This document shows, in pieces, positions 1-6,902 of a stretch of DNA of 16,667 bases. A program made the translations under genes and the position numbers. The notes beneath the pieces were generated by a model. It was not told the origin of the DNA. It worked only from the letters and a program-made list of their open reading frames with translations, and did not search any database. How positions within the stretch are numbered: position 1 is the first letter of the stretch; every line of letters starts with the position of its first letter. The stretch covers positions 1 through 16,667 of the forward strand of contig CAIYNT010000104.1 in NCBI GenBank assembly GCA_903927605.1, written 5' to 3'. Origin of the DNA: an uncultured Holophagaceae bacterium (lineage in GTDB: Bacteria > Acidobacteriota > Holophagae > Holophagales > Holophagaceae).

Positions 1-149
1 ATGGTGAAGTTGTCAGCCTGCTCGAAGTGGTATTTGAAGCCGGGATCCTCGGCGACCTTCTCCAGGTGACCGAAATGGTACTCGGCGATGCGCACGCTCT
101 GGGGGGCGGTGAGATCGGCGCCGCAGTGGGTGCAGGAAATGGCGGCCAT
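1..149 (-). CDS. Small zinc-ribbon protein, 3' end outside the window
   Basis: The gene runs off the left edge, so only about the first 49 residues are visible. It begins MAAISCTHCGADL: the CxxC pair at residues 6 and 9 is half of a zinc-ribbon site, and the other half would lie outside the window. The following stretch is rich in acidic and aromatic residues with several His (YHFGHLEKV). A purine-rich Shine-Dalgarno GAGGAG lies just before the ATG. It is the third gene of a minus-strand run after the hydroxyacyl-CoA dehydrogenase and a tiny membrane protein, with only 25 bp before it. I do not recognise a specific family, and no function is assigned beyond probable metal binding. Confidence 0.6.
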   Translation of the reverse strand, partial: MAAISCTHCGADLTAPQSVRIAEYHFGHLEKVAEDPGFKYHFEQADNFT

Positions 150-174
150 GCTTGCTCCTCGGATAGGCAGGGGT

Positions 175-327
175 TCAGGAATGGAAGAGTTTCCAGAGCC
201 CCCAGCTTAGCAGAGCCAGGGCGGATAGGCCGATGAAGACCCGCAGCAGCACCTTGCCGAGCTGATATGCGACATAGATCACGAAGAGAGCACCCAGCGA
301 GCCGAGGATGAGGGTCGTGGTTGTCAT
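175..327 (-). CDS. Small membrane protein, 50 aa
   Basis: This is a 50-residue ORF starting MTTTTLILGSLGALFVIYVA. It is almost entirely hydrophobic, with two likely transmembrane segments at about residues 5-20 and 27-44 separated by a short YQLGK turn. Its ATG overlaps the TGA of the upstream dehydrogenase gene as ATGA (324-327), the arrangement of translational coupling, and GGAG lies 6 nt before the ATG. These points make it a real gene despite its size. No family was recognised. The downstream zinc-ribbon gene begins 25 bp after its stop. A membrane-anchoring or small-subunit role is possible, but nothing in the sequence shows it. Confidence 0.6.
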   Translation of the reverse strand: MTTTTLILGSLGALFVIYVAYQLGKVLLRVFIGLSALALLSWGLWKLFHS

Positions 328-1196
328 ATCCGTCTCCCATCGGAATCCCATGCGTACAGTCCTTGGCCAGTCTTGAGTCCCGTAGTCCGCTCTTTCACCT
401 TTGTTTGGAGCAGGGAAGGTGGTTGGAAACGGACCGCCCCAGAGGAAGCCAGCCTTTCGGCGATGCCCAGGCGCAAGTCCAGACCCACACGATCAGACAA
501 TTCAAGGGGCCCGATGGGGTGCCCATACCCAAGGGTCATGAGGGCATCCAGGTCTTCTGCGCTGGCCACACCAGCCTCCAGCAGCCGCATGGCCTCCAAG
601 CCCTGGGCCAGGGCCATCCGGGCTGCAGCAAAGCCGGGCTGATCGCGGACCTGCACCACCCGCTTATGAAGGGTCAAGGCCAGGGCCCTGGCCCGATCCA
701 CCCAAATCGGCAGGGTGCCGGTTGGAACGGCCATCTCGACCACTGCCATCCGGGGCACTGGCACAAACAGGTGGAACCCCACGAGGCGACCAATCAGGCC
801 GGACCTCTCCGCCAAATTCGAGATCGGGAGGGCAGAGGTTCCCGACAGGAGGAGCAGGTCAGGGGATCCCCACAGGGCCGCAGAAGCCAGGACCGGGATC
901 TTCAGGTCCGGGTCCTCCGGAAGGGCCTCCAGGAGAATGGAAACGCCCTCCAGAGCCGCTGCTGAGAATGGCGAAGCCCGGAGCCTGTCGCTGGCTCGTT
1001 CCCGTGCCTCGGGATCCAGGCGACCCTTGGCGAGGGACTGGTTCCAGCGCCGATGGATCTCGCGCACACCGGTCTCGACGTGAGCTTGGTCCCTGCCGAG
1101 CAGCCAGGTTTCCAGTCCACATTCCGCAGCCCACTGGGCCGTGGACAATCCCAGGACCCCCGGACCAAGGATGGCCAGCGGACCCATCAATGCCAC
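324..1196 (-). CDS. 3-hydroxyacyl-CoA dehydrogenase family protein
   Basis: The 290-residue length fits the short-chain 3-hydroxybutyryl-CoA dehydrogenase family (NAD-dependent oxidation of 3-hydroxyacyl-CoA in the cytoplasm). The N-terminal Rossmann motif GPGVLG is at residues 11-16. The block GFHLFVPVPRMAVVEM (141-156) aligns with the family HFFNPVPxMxLVE block, keeping the catalytic His (142) and Glu (154). DQPGFAAAR (185-193) aligns with DxPGFIVNR, and GYGHPIGPLELSDRVGLD (223-240) is the C-terminal helical-domain signature. Two usual active-site asparagines are absent: Val145 stands in HFFNP and Ala192 in GFIVNR. Activity on the classic substrate is therefore uncertain. The start is GTG 1196 or, equally likely, ATG 1187, which has GGTGG 5 nt upstream. 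It is the first gene of a minus-strand run. Confidence 0.85.
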   Translation of the reverse strand: MALMGPLAILGPGVLGLSTAQWAAECGLETWLLGRDQAHVETGVREIHRRWNQSLAKGRLDPEARERASDRLRASPFSAAALEGVSILLEALPEDPDLKIPVLASAALWGSPDLLLLSGTSALPISNLAERSGLIGRLVGFHLFVPVPRMAVVEMAVPTGTLPIWVDRARALALTLHKRVVQVRDQPGFAAARMALAQGLEAMRLLEAGVASAEDLDALMTLGYGHPIGPLELSDRVGLDLRLGIAERLASSGAVRFQPPSLLQTKVKERTTGLKTGQGLYAWDSDGRRI

Positions 1197-1340
1197 CCGT
1201 GCGCGTCCCGCAGGAGCTGGCTGATAAGATCCGGTTCAATGAGCCTTTCATTCATGGATTCGAACCTCCACCCGCTATGATGAACGGAAAGGGCCTCCTG
1301 TACGTCACCGCAACAGCCCCCACCCGGGCCACCTCAACCC
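1197..1340. promoter_or_regulatory. Divergent intergenic region, weak promoter candidate
   Basis: These 144 bp separate the minus-strand dehydrogenase from the plus-strand phosphatase, so both promoters should lie here. On the plus strand TATGAT at 1276-1281 is one base from the sigma-70 -10 consensus. The best -35 is only TTCATG at 1251-1256, with a 19-nt spacer. I see no convincing minus-strand promoter. The phosphatase start has no clear Shine-Dalgarno. Confidence 0.25.
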
Positions 1341-2261
1341 ATGCTCCTCGATTACGCCGCTATTACTCATCCGGGCAAGGTCCGGAAGAACAATGAAGAC
1401 GCTTACCTGCTGAGTGCGCTGGATGGCGAAGAGCCTATCATCAATGGCCCCGCACAGTCGCTGATGGTGGGGGATTCTGGTCTGCTGGTGGCGGTGGCTG
1501 ATGGCATGGGCGGGGCCGCTGCCGGCGAAGTGGCCAGTCGCGAGGGCCTGGCCGCAGTCTCGCTATTTCTCTTTGGTCACTGGGGCCGCTTGGCGCCTCC
1601 CAGGGCCGGAGAGGCGGCACTCCTCAAGGCCATGGAGACTGCCGTTGAAAAGGCCAGCGATGCGGTGCTCCGCTATTCCGATGACGATCGCACGGCTAGG
1701 GGCATGGGCTCCACGCTGACCGCGGCCGTCATCTGGAACGGATGCGCCTACTTGGCGCAGATCGGGGATTCCAGGGCCTACCTGCTGAGGCAGGGCAGCC
1801 TTCACCAGGTCACGGTGGACCAGACCCTGGTGAATGATTTGGTGGCCCAGGGAACCCTCACGCGGGAACAGGCTCGCTCCCATCCCCAACGCAACATGAT
1901 CACCCAGGCCCTGGGCTCGCCCCAGCCACTGCAAGTGATCCTTTCACGCCTGACCCTGCGCCGAGGTGATCGGCTGCTCTGTTGCTCCGATGGGTTGCAT
2001 GGTGAAGTGGCTGATTCGATCATCCAGGACGTGCTGAACCAAGGTCTAAGCCCCCGACGTAGCCTTGAACTCCTGGTGGACGAGGCCCTCGCCCATGGAG
2101 GTCGCGACAACATCACCGGCGTTCTTCTTTCTCTCAACGATCCCGGTCTGCCGCTGCCATCAGAGGGGGAAACCCTTGGCCTGGTACATCCTGGATCGCA
2201 GACCCACACTCGTGGGATCTGGGGGCGGTTCCGCAGGTTTTTTGGAGGCGGTGCCTCATGA
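1341..2261 (+). CDS. PP2C-family protein serine/threonine phosphatase
   Basis: A 306-residue PPM/PP2C phosphatase of the Stp/PrpC type, which removes phosphate from Ser/Thr residues placed by Hanks-type kinases and needs two Mn or Mg ions. The motifs appear in order: RKNNEDAYLL (15-24), VADGMGGAAAGEVAS (52-66), ARGMGSTLTAAV (119-130), IGDSRAYLL (141-149), CSDGLHG (215-221) and GRDNITGVLL (254-263). The metal ligands Asp20, Asp54, Asp217 and Asp256 are present. The C-terminal tail past about residue 268 is Pro/Gly-rich, then basic, with no membrane helix. No kinase gene is in the window. Its TGA overlaps the ATG of the next gene as ATGA (2258-2261), so it is coupled to the RdgC-like pair. No strong ribosome site precedes the ATG. 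Confidence 0.93.
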   Translation: MLLDYAAITHPGKVRKNNEDAYLLSALDGEEPIINGPAQSLMVGDSGLLVAVADGMGGAAAGEVASREGLAAVSLFLFGHWGRLAPPRAGEAALLKAMETAVEKASDAVLRYSDDDRTARGMGSTLTAAVIWNGCAYLAQIGDSRAYLLRQGSLHQVTVDQTLVNDLVAQGTLTREQARSHPQRNMITQALGSPQPLQVILSRLTLRRGDRLLCCSDGLHGEVADSIIQDVLNQGLSPRRSLELLVDEALAHGGRDNITGVLLSLNDPGLPLPSEGETLGLVHPGSQTHTRGIWGRFRRFFGGGAS

Positions 2262-2869
2262 GCATCCTTCATGGGACTGTGTCCCTCAAACGCTTCCTGG
2301 TGTTGGGCCCCGTGCCCGACGAGAAGGACCTGCAGTCTGGCCTGGAGCAGGACCAGTTCCGTTCCTTCCAGGACGGGCTGGAGGAAGAGCGCATGGGCTG
2401 GTGCGACTGGCGCAATCCCCTGATCACACCCCCGGATGAAAACTGGATCAGCCAGGATCGTTTTGCCGTCTTTGGTCTGCGCATCGACACTCGCCGGGTG
2501 CCACCCGCGCTGTTGAAGGCCCATGTGGATCTCCGGTTGCAGGTGCTTCAGAAGGAAAAGGATCTCGCCTTCATCGGCAAGGAGGCCCGCATCTCCCTGG
2601 CGGACGAAGTGAAGGTCGAACTCCTCCGCAAAGTGCTGCCCTCACCAAAGGTGGTGGAGGTGGCCTGGGACTTGAAGGGCGGGATGCTCTGGACCACGGC
2701 CTCGTCCAGCAAGGCTCAGGGAGCCCTCACGAGTCTCTTCATCAAATCCTTCGGCTGTGAAGTTCATCCCCTGGCGCCTCTGGTGCTGTCGGGGCGACTC
2801 TGTCCAGACCTATCCGTGGAGTCCCTGATGGCCCTGGATCCGCTGGATCTTGAGCTGGAGGAGGTTTGA
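2258..2869 (+). CDS. RdgC-like protein, N-terminal half of a split pair
   Basis: A 203-residue cytoplasmic protein. Residues about 68-178 look like the recombination-associated protein RdgC: a strand block (DRFAVFGLRIDTRRVPP), a long charged helix (KEKDLAFIGKEARISLADE), LLRKVLPSPKVVEVAWDLK, and a GMLWTTASSSKAQGALTSLF helix. RdgC forms a ring around duplex DNA and limits RecA in E. coli, where it is one chain of about 300 residues. Here the chain stops at 203, and the next gene carries what looks like the remaining part. The recognition is by pattern and not by search, so it is tentative. GGAGG lies about 9 nt before the ATG, which overlaps the phosphatase stop. Confidence 0.6.
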   Translation: MSILHGTVSLKRFLVLGPVPDEKDLQSGLEQDQFRSFQDGLEEERMGWCDWRNPLITPPDENWISQDRFAVFGLRIDTRRVPPALLKAHVDLRLQVLQKEKDLAFIGKEARISLADEVKVELLRKVLPSPKVVEVAWDLKGGMLWTTASSSKAQGALTSLFIKSFGCEVHPLAPLVLSGRLCPDLSVESLMALDPLDLELEEV

Positions 2870-2870
2870 G

Positions 2871-3419
2871 ATGAAGCCTCTTGAACTCATGGAACAGGGT
2901 CGCTTCCTCGGAGAGGAATTCCTGCTGTGGCTCTGGATGCACAGCATGACCGAGGGCGGCGCCAGCGGCGAGGACGGCGATGGTTCAGGTTGCTTCGTGG
3001 ACGATGCCATCCAGTTGGTCTCGGAGCGCGGTGAAGTGAAAGAGATCTCCCTTCGCAAGGGCAACCCCTCGGAAAGCCGTGAGGCATTCGAGGCCCTCAG
3101 TCGCGGCATGCGTCCAGCCAAGGTGAAACTGCGCATCCTCTCCGGTGATCTGGAATGGGTGTTCACGTTGAACGCCGCCACCCTGGACATGGGCACCCTG
3201 AAGCTGCCTCCCAGCACTGGCAAGGCGCCCCATGAGCGGCTGCATGATCGCCTCTTCCTGTTGGAAGAAGGAGCCGGGCATCTCGAACGGCGCCTGAAGC
3301 GCTTCCTCCACGCCCGCTCTCGGGACTCTCAGGGTCTGCAGGAGGCTATGCGGGCCTGGGTGCGGGCAGGACGAACCGGCGAGGCTATGTCGGCGGGTGA
3401 GGTCCCTTGGGAGGCCTGA
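2871..3419 (+). CDS. RdgC-like partner protein, C-terminal half
   Basis: A 182-residue protein starting MKPLELMEQGRFLGEEFLLWLWMHS. The FLGEEFLLWLW segment (residues 12-22) resembles a stretch I associate with RdgC-like proteins of other phyla, and KVKLRILSGDLEWVFTLN followed by LDMGTLKLPP resembles the late strands of RdgC. The C-terminus is a charged helical region (HERLHDRLFLLEEG onwards). The ATG at 2871 was chosen because GGAGGAGG at 2857-2864 lies 6 nt before it; an in-frame TTG at 2850 would only add seven residues. The upstream gene stops one base before this ATG, so the two were probably made by a split and not by a sequencing frameshift. Function as half of an RdgC-type DNA-binding assembly is inferred. 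Confidence 0.6.
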   Translation: MKPLELMEQGRFLGEEFLLWLWMHSMTEGGASGEDGDGSGCFVDDAIQLVSERGEVKEISLRKGNPSESREAFEALSRGMRPAKVKLRILSGDLEWVFTLNAATLDMGTLKLPPSTGKAPHERLHDRLFLLEEGAGHLERRLKRFLHARSRDSQGLQEAMRAWVRAGRTGEAMSAGEVPWEA

Positions 3420-5071
3420 GCCTTCTGCTGCTTCCGGCGGTACTCGCCGCGCCAGCGGGCCAGGACCCTGCACCCGCGCTGGTCCATGCCCGTACGCCCG
3501 AGGGCCGAGGCATCCTCCTGCGGCTCCAGTTCAGGAAGGGGCTCAGCGCGGAAGGGAAGGGCCTTCCACGGGCTTTCCTGACCAAGGGCGCGGATTCCAG
3601 TGGCTGGGTGCCCTTTGAAAGCCTCCGTCCCGAAGGCAAGCGTTGGGCCCTGGCCGCGCTGTTCCCCGAGGACCAGTGGCGCCAGGAGGAGGTTCGGCAC
3701 AGGGTCCGCCACCCTGAGGTCGAGTCGGTCTGGACCCTCGCGGCACTGTTCACAGGCCATGGGCAAAACTATGACAAGGTGATGGCCGAAAATCCGGATC
3801 TGCCAGAGAAGCTGCGGGAGGGTGACACCTGGCGCATTCCCCGCAGCCTGCTGTCGGCGGATTTGGGGGGGACCGGCCGTCGGCCGGATCGCAGCCAACC
3901 CGAGGATGACTTGGATGACGAGGCCCGCGTGGCGGCCTATCGAGGCCTGCTGTCTTTCGGCGAGGATGCCCAGGGGAAGTATGCGGCCTACCGCATGCGC
4001 AAAGGCGAGGCCCTCTACTCGAGCGTGGTGATCCGCTACACGGATCGTGTGGATCCCAAAGGGGTGAATGAACTGGCGGAGCGCATCGCCCAGCGCAGCG
4101 GGATTGGCGACGTGCGTGGCATCCAGCCCGGCCAGCTCATCAAGATTCCCGCGACCTATCTGGCGGACCCCTTCCAGTCCGAAGGCAGCTCGGGACTGGC
4201 GGAGGAACGGGAGGTACGCGCCGAGGTGCGACGCATCGTGCATGTGGAGGCGGGTCCGAAGCTCAAGGGGGTGCGGATCGTCCTCGACGCGGGTCATGGT
4301 GGCGTGGACTCCGGTGCCCGAGCCAATGGCATCTGGGAATCCGACTTCGTCTATGACATCGCCATGCGCGTACGCCGCCTCCTCGAACAGGAGACGGATG
4401 CCCAGGTGAGCAGCACCATCCGCTATCCCAGCCTTGGTTTCAAGAGCCGTGAGGAGATCCGCACGCCCAGCCAGTCCGCGGAGATCCTCACCACACCCCC
4501 CTTCGCAGTGGATGGCGAAAGCCCGTCGGCCGTGAGTGTCCACTTGCGGTGGGTACTGGCCAACGATCTCTTTACCTCTTTCCGGAAAACGAAGGGCGAC
4601 ACGCAGAAGACGCTCTTCCTGAGTTTCCACGCCGACAGCCTGCATCCCTCGGCCCGGGGTTCGATGATCTATGTTCCCAGCGCCGCCCTGGTGCCCTCAA
4701 ATTTCGCGCTGGGTGGCACCAAGACCGGTCATGTGGCCGAGGGCAGGCGCTCAGCCCGAGTAGCCTTCACCGGCCTGGAAAAACTGCAGGGTGAGGCCCG
4801 CAGCCGCCAGTTCTCCGAGGCGTTGTTGAATGCCTTGCAGAAGGACCACATCCCCATCCACGCCAACCGCCCCATCCGCAATGTGATCTACCGCGGTGGA
4901 GGGAAGTGGGTGCCCGCGGTCATTCGCTATAGCCTCGGCGCCACCAAGGCCCTCATTGAAGTGGCCAACCTCACCAATGAGGACGACGCCGCCAACTTGA
5001 AGGATCCCGATTTCCGGGAACGCTACGCCGCCGCTGTCGTCAATGCCATTCGGGCCTATTACCGGAAATAG
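3407..5071 (+). CDS. Secreted N-acetylmuramoyl-L-alanine amidase with LysM-like segments
   Basis: A 554-residue peptidoglycan amidase. A short signal peptide (MGGLSLLLLPAVLAA, 1-15) points to export. Two LysM-like stretches follow: about 108-149 (VWTLAALF ... LREGDTWRIPRSLL) and about 195-252 (YRMRKGEALYSSVV ... IQPGQLIKIPATYL), likely glycan-binding. The Amidase_3 domain runs from about 288 to the end. Zinc ligands are His297 in LDAGHGGVDSG, Glu311 in WESDFVYD and His408 in LFLSFHADS; Glu518 in KALIEVANL is the catalytic glutamate. The enzyme cuts the amide between MurNAc and the stem peptide, as in daughter-cell separation. No ATG fits: TTG at 3407 is used, with GGTGAGG 4 nt upstream and a stop codon three codons before it. 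It overlaps the RdgC partner gene by 13 bp. Confidence 0.9.
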   Translation: MGGLSLLLLPAVLAAPAGQDPAPALVHARTPEGRGILLRLQFRKGLSAEGKGLPRAFLTKGADSSGWVPFESLRPEGKRWALAALFPEDQWRQEEVRHRVRHPEVESVWTLAALFTGHGQNYDKVMAENPDLPEKLREGDTWRIPRSLLSADLGGTGRRPDRSQPEDDLDDEARVAAYRGLLSFGEDAQGKYAAYRMRKGEALYSSVVIRYTDRVDPKGVNELAERIAQRSGIGDVRGIQPGQLIKIPATYLADPFQSEGSSGLAEEREVRAEVRRIVHVEAGPKLKGVRIVLDAGHGGVDSGARANGIWESDFVYDIAMRVRRLLEQETDAQVSSTIRYPSLGFKSREEIRTPSQSAEILTTPPFAVDGESPSAVSVHLRWVLANDLFTSFRKTKGDTQKTLFLSFHADSLHPSARGSMIYVPSAALVPSNFALGGTKTGHVAEGRRSARVAFTGLEKLQGEARSRQFSEALLNALQKDHIPIHANRPIRNVIYRGGGKWVPAVIRYSLGATKALIEVANLTNEDDAANLKDPDFRERYAAAVVNAIRAYYRK

Positions 5072-5084
5072 CCTTGCGGTGCTG

Positions 5085-5109
5085 CTGCGCAAAGGTGTCC
5101 TTTGCGCAG
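5085..5109. other. Perfect 11-bp hairpin between amidase and lipoprotein genes
   Basis: CTGCGCAAAGG (5085-5095) and CCTTTGCGCAG (5099-5109) are perfect reverse complements around a 3-nt loop, TGT. The hairpin begins 14 bp after the amidase stop and ends 35 bp before the lipoprotein ATG. No run of T follows on either strand, so it is not a standard intrinsic terminator. It could protect the upstream mRNA 3' end, attenuate the next gene, or be a protein-binding palindrome. Confidence 0.75.
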
Positions 5110-5144
5110 AGGGGAAAAGCGGGAGAATGAGGAACGGAGGGCCC

Positions 5145-5558
5145 ATGCGGGTGCTGCTTGCCGTGGTGCTGCTGTTCGCCGGGTTTGGCTGCCGGAAGCC
5201 TGAGCCGGTGGCGTCGCCCCAGGCGCGGCTCGTCGTGCGGTTCCTGGATAGGGATGCGGTGTTGGAGTTGGCCGCGGTGCCGTCCGAAGGCGCGTGGCGA
5301 CTGATGAACGCCGGGTTGTGGGAACCCCTGGAGGTCCGCTGGAAGCCCGGCGCGCCGCGCATCGGCGGCACCGTGGTGGGGCGCACGGCCCCCGACTGGG
5401 TGTTGCTGGAAGATCCGGACCAGGACACCCACCGGGTGGTCATGCGCAGCCCCGGTCCCGAGGAACTGGCCCGTCGCAATGAACGTCTGGATCCCGATGA
5501 ACGCGACGCCCTCGGCTTGCTGGGCGTGCTGTGGGTACTCTCCTGGGTGAGGCACTGA
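5145..5558 (+). CDS. Small exported lipoprotein-like protein
   Basis: A 137-residue protein beginning MRVLLAVVLLFAGFGCRKPEP. It has a short basic start, a hydrophobic core and a cysteine at residue 16 in the place of a lipobox. The residues before it (AGFG) deviate from the consensus LAGC, so lipidation is likely but not certain. The mature part is mostly beta-like with acidic segments (LLEDPDQDTHRVVMRSPG) and ends in a hydrophobic LGLLGVLWVLSW segment that may be a second membrane anchor. The ATG at 5145 has CGGAGGG just upstream; a longer reading frame from 5043 overlaps the amidase and lacks a proper signal. No family was recognised. It sits 73 bp after the amidase, so an envelope role is plausible. 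Confidence 0.65.
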   Translation: MRVLLAVVLLFAGFGCRKPEPVASPQARLVVRFLDRDAVLELAAVPSEGAWRLMNAGLWEPLEVRWKPGAPRIGGTVVGRTAPDWVLLEDPDQDTHRVVMRSPGPEELARRNERLDPDERDALGLLGVLWVLSWVRH

Positions 5559-5561
5559 TTC

Positions 5562-5591
5562 TTCAGCATCTCGCCCACACTCAGCTAGAAT
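5562..5591 (+). promoter_or_regulatory. Candidate sigma-70 promoter for purE
   Basis: TAGAAT at 5586-5591 differs from the -10 consensus at one base. The best -35 is TTCAGC at 5562-5567 with an 18-nt spacer, which is weak. It lies in the 84-bp gap before purE, where a new transcript would be expected because the function changes from envelope to purine synthesis. Confidence 0.35.
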
Positions 5592-5642
5592 GGCCCTTCC
5601 TCACCCGGCTCTCCTGGCCCCGTTGCACACCCCGAGGCATCC

Positions 5643-6140
5643 ATGACGACGACTCCCCTGGTGGGCATCCTGATGGGCTCCAAGTCGGACTGGGAGACGA
5701 TGAAACACACAGTGTCGACCCTGAAGGGGCTGGGGATTCCATGCGAGGCCCATGTCGCCAGCGCCCATCGGACACCCGAAAAGGTGGTGGATTTCTGCCA
5801 GGGCGCCGAAGGCCGGGGCCTGAGGGTAATCATCGCGGCGGCGGGCGGCGCAGCTCACCTGGCGGGCGTCTGCGCCAGCAAGACACACCTCCCCGTTCTC
5901 GGGGTCCCCATCATGGGGTGGGCCACTGAGGGCATGGACGCCCTGCTCTCGACGGTGCAGATGCCAGCGGGGATTCCGGTCGGTACCCTCGCCATCGGCA
6001 AGGCTGGCGCCATCAACGCGGCCCTGCTTGCAGCATCAATCCTGGCGCTCGGCGACGATGGCATCCGCGAGCGGTACCTCTCTTATCGCCGGGCTCAGAC
6101 AGAACAGGTCCTCAGAGATGATGACCTGGCGATGCCCTGA
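5643..6140 (+). CDS. purE: N5-carboxyaminoimidazole ribonucleotide mutase, class I PurE
   Basis: A 165-residue protein, the usual length for class I PurE, which converts N5-CAIR to CAIR in purine synthesis, normally as an octamer. The signature [10 protein letters not shown] (11-20) and the catalytic-histidine motif ASAHRTPEK (39-47) are intact. [17 protein letters not shown] and [10 protein letters not shown] follow as in the family. GAGG lies a few bases before the ATG. No purK, its usual partner, is nearby: the next gene is a molybdopterin adenylyltransferase 61 bp downstream. A weak promoter candidate lies upstream. Confidence 0.97.
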   Translation: MTTTPLVGILMGSKSDWETMKHTVSTLKGLGIPCEAHVASAHRTPEKVVDFCQGAEGRGLRVIIAAAGGAAHLAGVCASKTHLPVLGVPIMGWATEGMDALLSTVQMPAGIPVGTLAIGKAGAINAALLAASILALGDDGIRERYLSYRRAQTEQVLRDDDLAMP

Positions 6141-6201
6141 ACCCCTGCTTACCCCTCCCGCATATGCCATCTGCACGTTGTTGACCTAACCGAGACTCGA
6201 C

Positions 6202-6687
6202 ATGAAATCCGTTCACCTCATCACGCTCTCCGACCGGGCCTCCCGGGGCGAATATCAGGACCAGTCCACGCCACTGCTATCGGCTTGGTTAACGGGTCAG
6301 GGTGTGAAAACCGTGACCTCTGAGCTGATGCCGGACGAGCAGGGGCAGCTGGAGCGGGATCTCCAGGCGGCCGTGGCAGCTGACTCCCCTCTGGTGCTCA
6401 CGTGCGGGGGCACGGGGTTCGGCTCGCGAGATACGACCCCGGAGGCCACCCGGCGAGTCATCGAGCGGGAAGCTCCGGGCATCTGCGAACTGATCCGCGC
6501 CAAGGGTGGTCATCCCCTGGCTTTCGCCAGCCGCGCTGTCTGCGGAATCGCCGGGCGCACCGTGATCCTGAATCTATCGGGTCGACCCGCGGCGGCACTC
6601 GAACAGATCCAGCTGGCTTGGCCTCTGCTTGCCCATGCCGTGGCCGTCCTCCGCAAGGAGGGGGAGGCTGGTGGACCCTGTACATGA
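6202..6687 (+). CDS. mog: Molybdopterin adenylyltransferase, MogA/MoaB family
   Basis: A 161-residue protein that would adenylate molybdopterin before molybdenum insertion. The start MKSVHLITLSDRASRGEYQD fits the family, and the nucleotide/pterin-binding block LTCGGTGFGSRDTTPEAT (residues 70-87) is complete. FASRAVCGIAGRTVILNLSGRPAAALEQ matches the C-terminal region, with SGRP where most members have PGSP. MogA and MoaB cannot be separated with certainty by eye. No other molybdenum-cofactor gene is present. The stop overlaps the ATG of the following small gene as ATGA. Confidence 0.92.
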   Translation: MKSVHLITLSDRASRGEYQDQSTPLLSAWLTGQGVKTVTSELMPDEQGQLERDLQAAVAADSPLVLTCGGTGFGSRDTTPEATRRVIEREAPGICELIRAKGGHPLAFASRAVCGIAGRTVILNLSGRPAAALEQIQLAWPLLAHAVAVLRKEGEAGGPCT

Positions 6688-6899
6688 AGATCTGGGCCCG
6701 GATCAACCATGTGGGTTGGGTGCACCTCTGGCGCCATCGAGAGGATTTCGAATGCGCAGAACCTTCGGCGCATTTCATGAACGGCCGCACCGACCCCCGC
6801 TGGATCGAGACCCCCCTGAACAAGGAGCAGCGCCAGGGGCTGGAGGCTGGCGAGCTCGTGGAGATCGAGGATCCGGGTTTCTTTGAGGATGGTGTTTGA
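6684..6899 (+). CDS. Hypothetical protein, 71 aa, coupled to mog
   Basis: A short ORF starting MKIWARINHVGWVHLWRHRE; its ATG overlaps the TGA of the molybdopterin gene (6684-6687), which suggests translational coupling. The protein is soluble, rich in aromatic residues at the N-terminus (Trp at 4, 12 and 16) and acidic at the C-terminus (ELVEIEDPGFFEDGV). It has no signal peptide, membrane segment or metal motif. I do not recognise it. Its stop codon lies 3 bp from the stop of the convergent membrane-protein gene, leaving no room for a terminator between them. Confidence 0.55.
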   Translation: MKIWARINHVGWVHLWRHREDFECAEPSAHFMNGRTDPRWIETPLNKEQRQGLEAGELVEIEDPGFFEDGV

Positions 6900-6902
6900 A
6901 CG

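Noticed and set aside
2850..2886. Single-base frameshift joining the two RdgC-like halves
   Set aside because: A perfect ribosome site and a well-placed ATG start the second gene, which suggests two true genes. A sequencing error cannot be fully excluded from one sequence.
3329..4645. 438-residue minus-strand reading frame opposite the amidase gene
   Set aside because: The plus strand here has full amidase motifs; the antisense frame is a by-product of GC-rich codon use.
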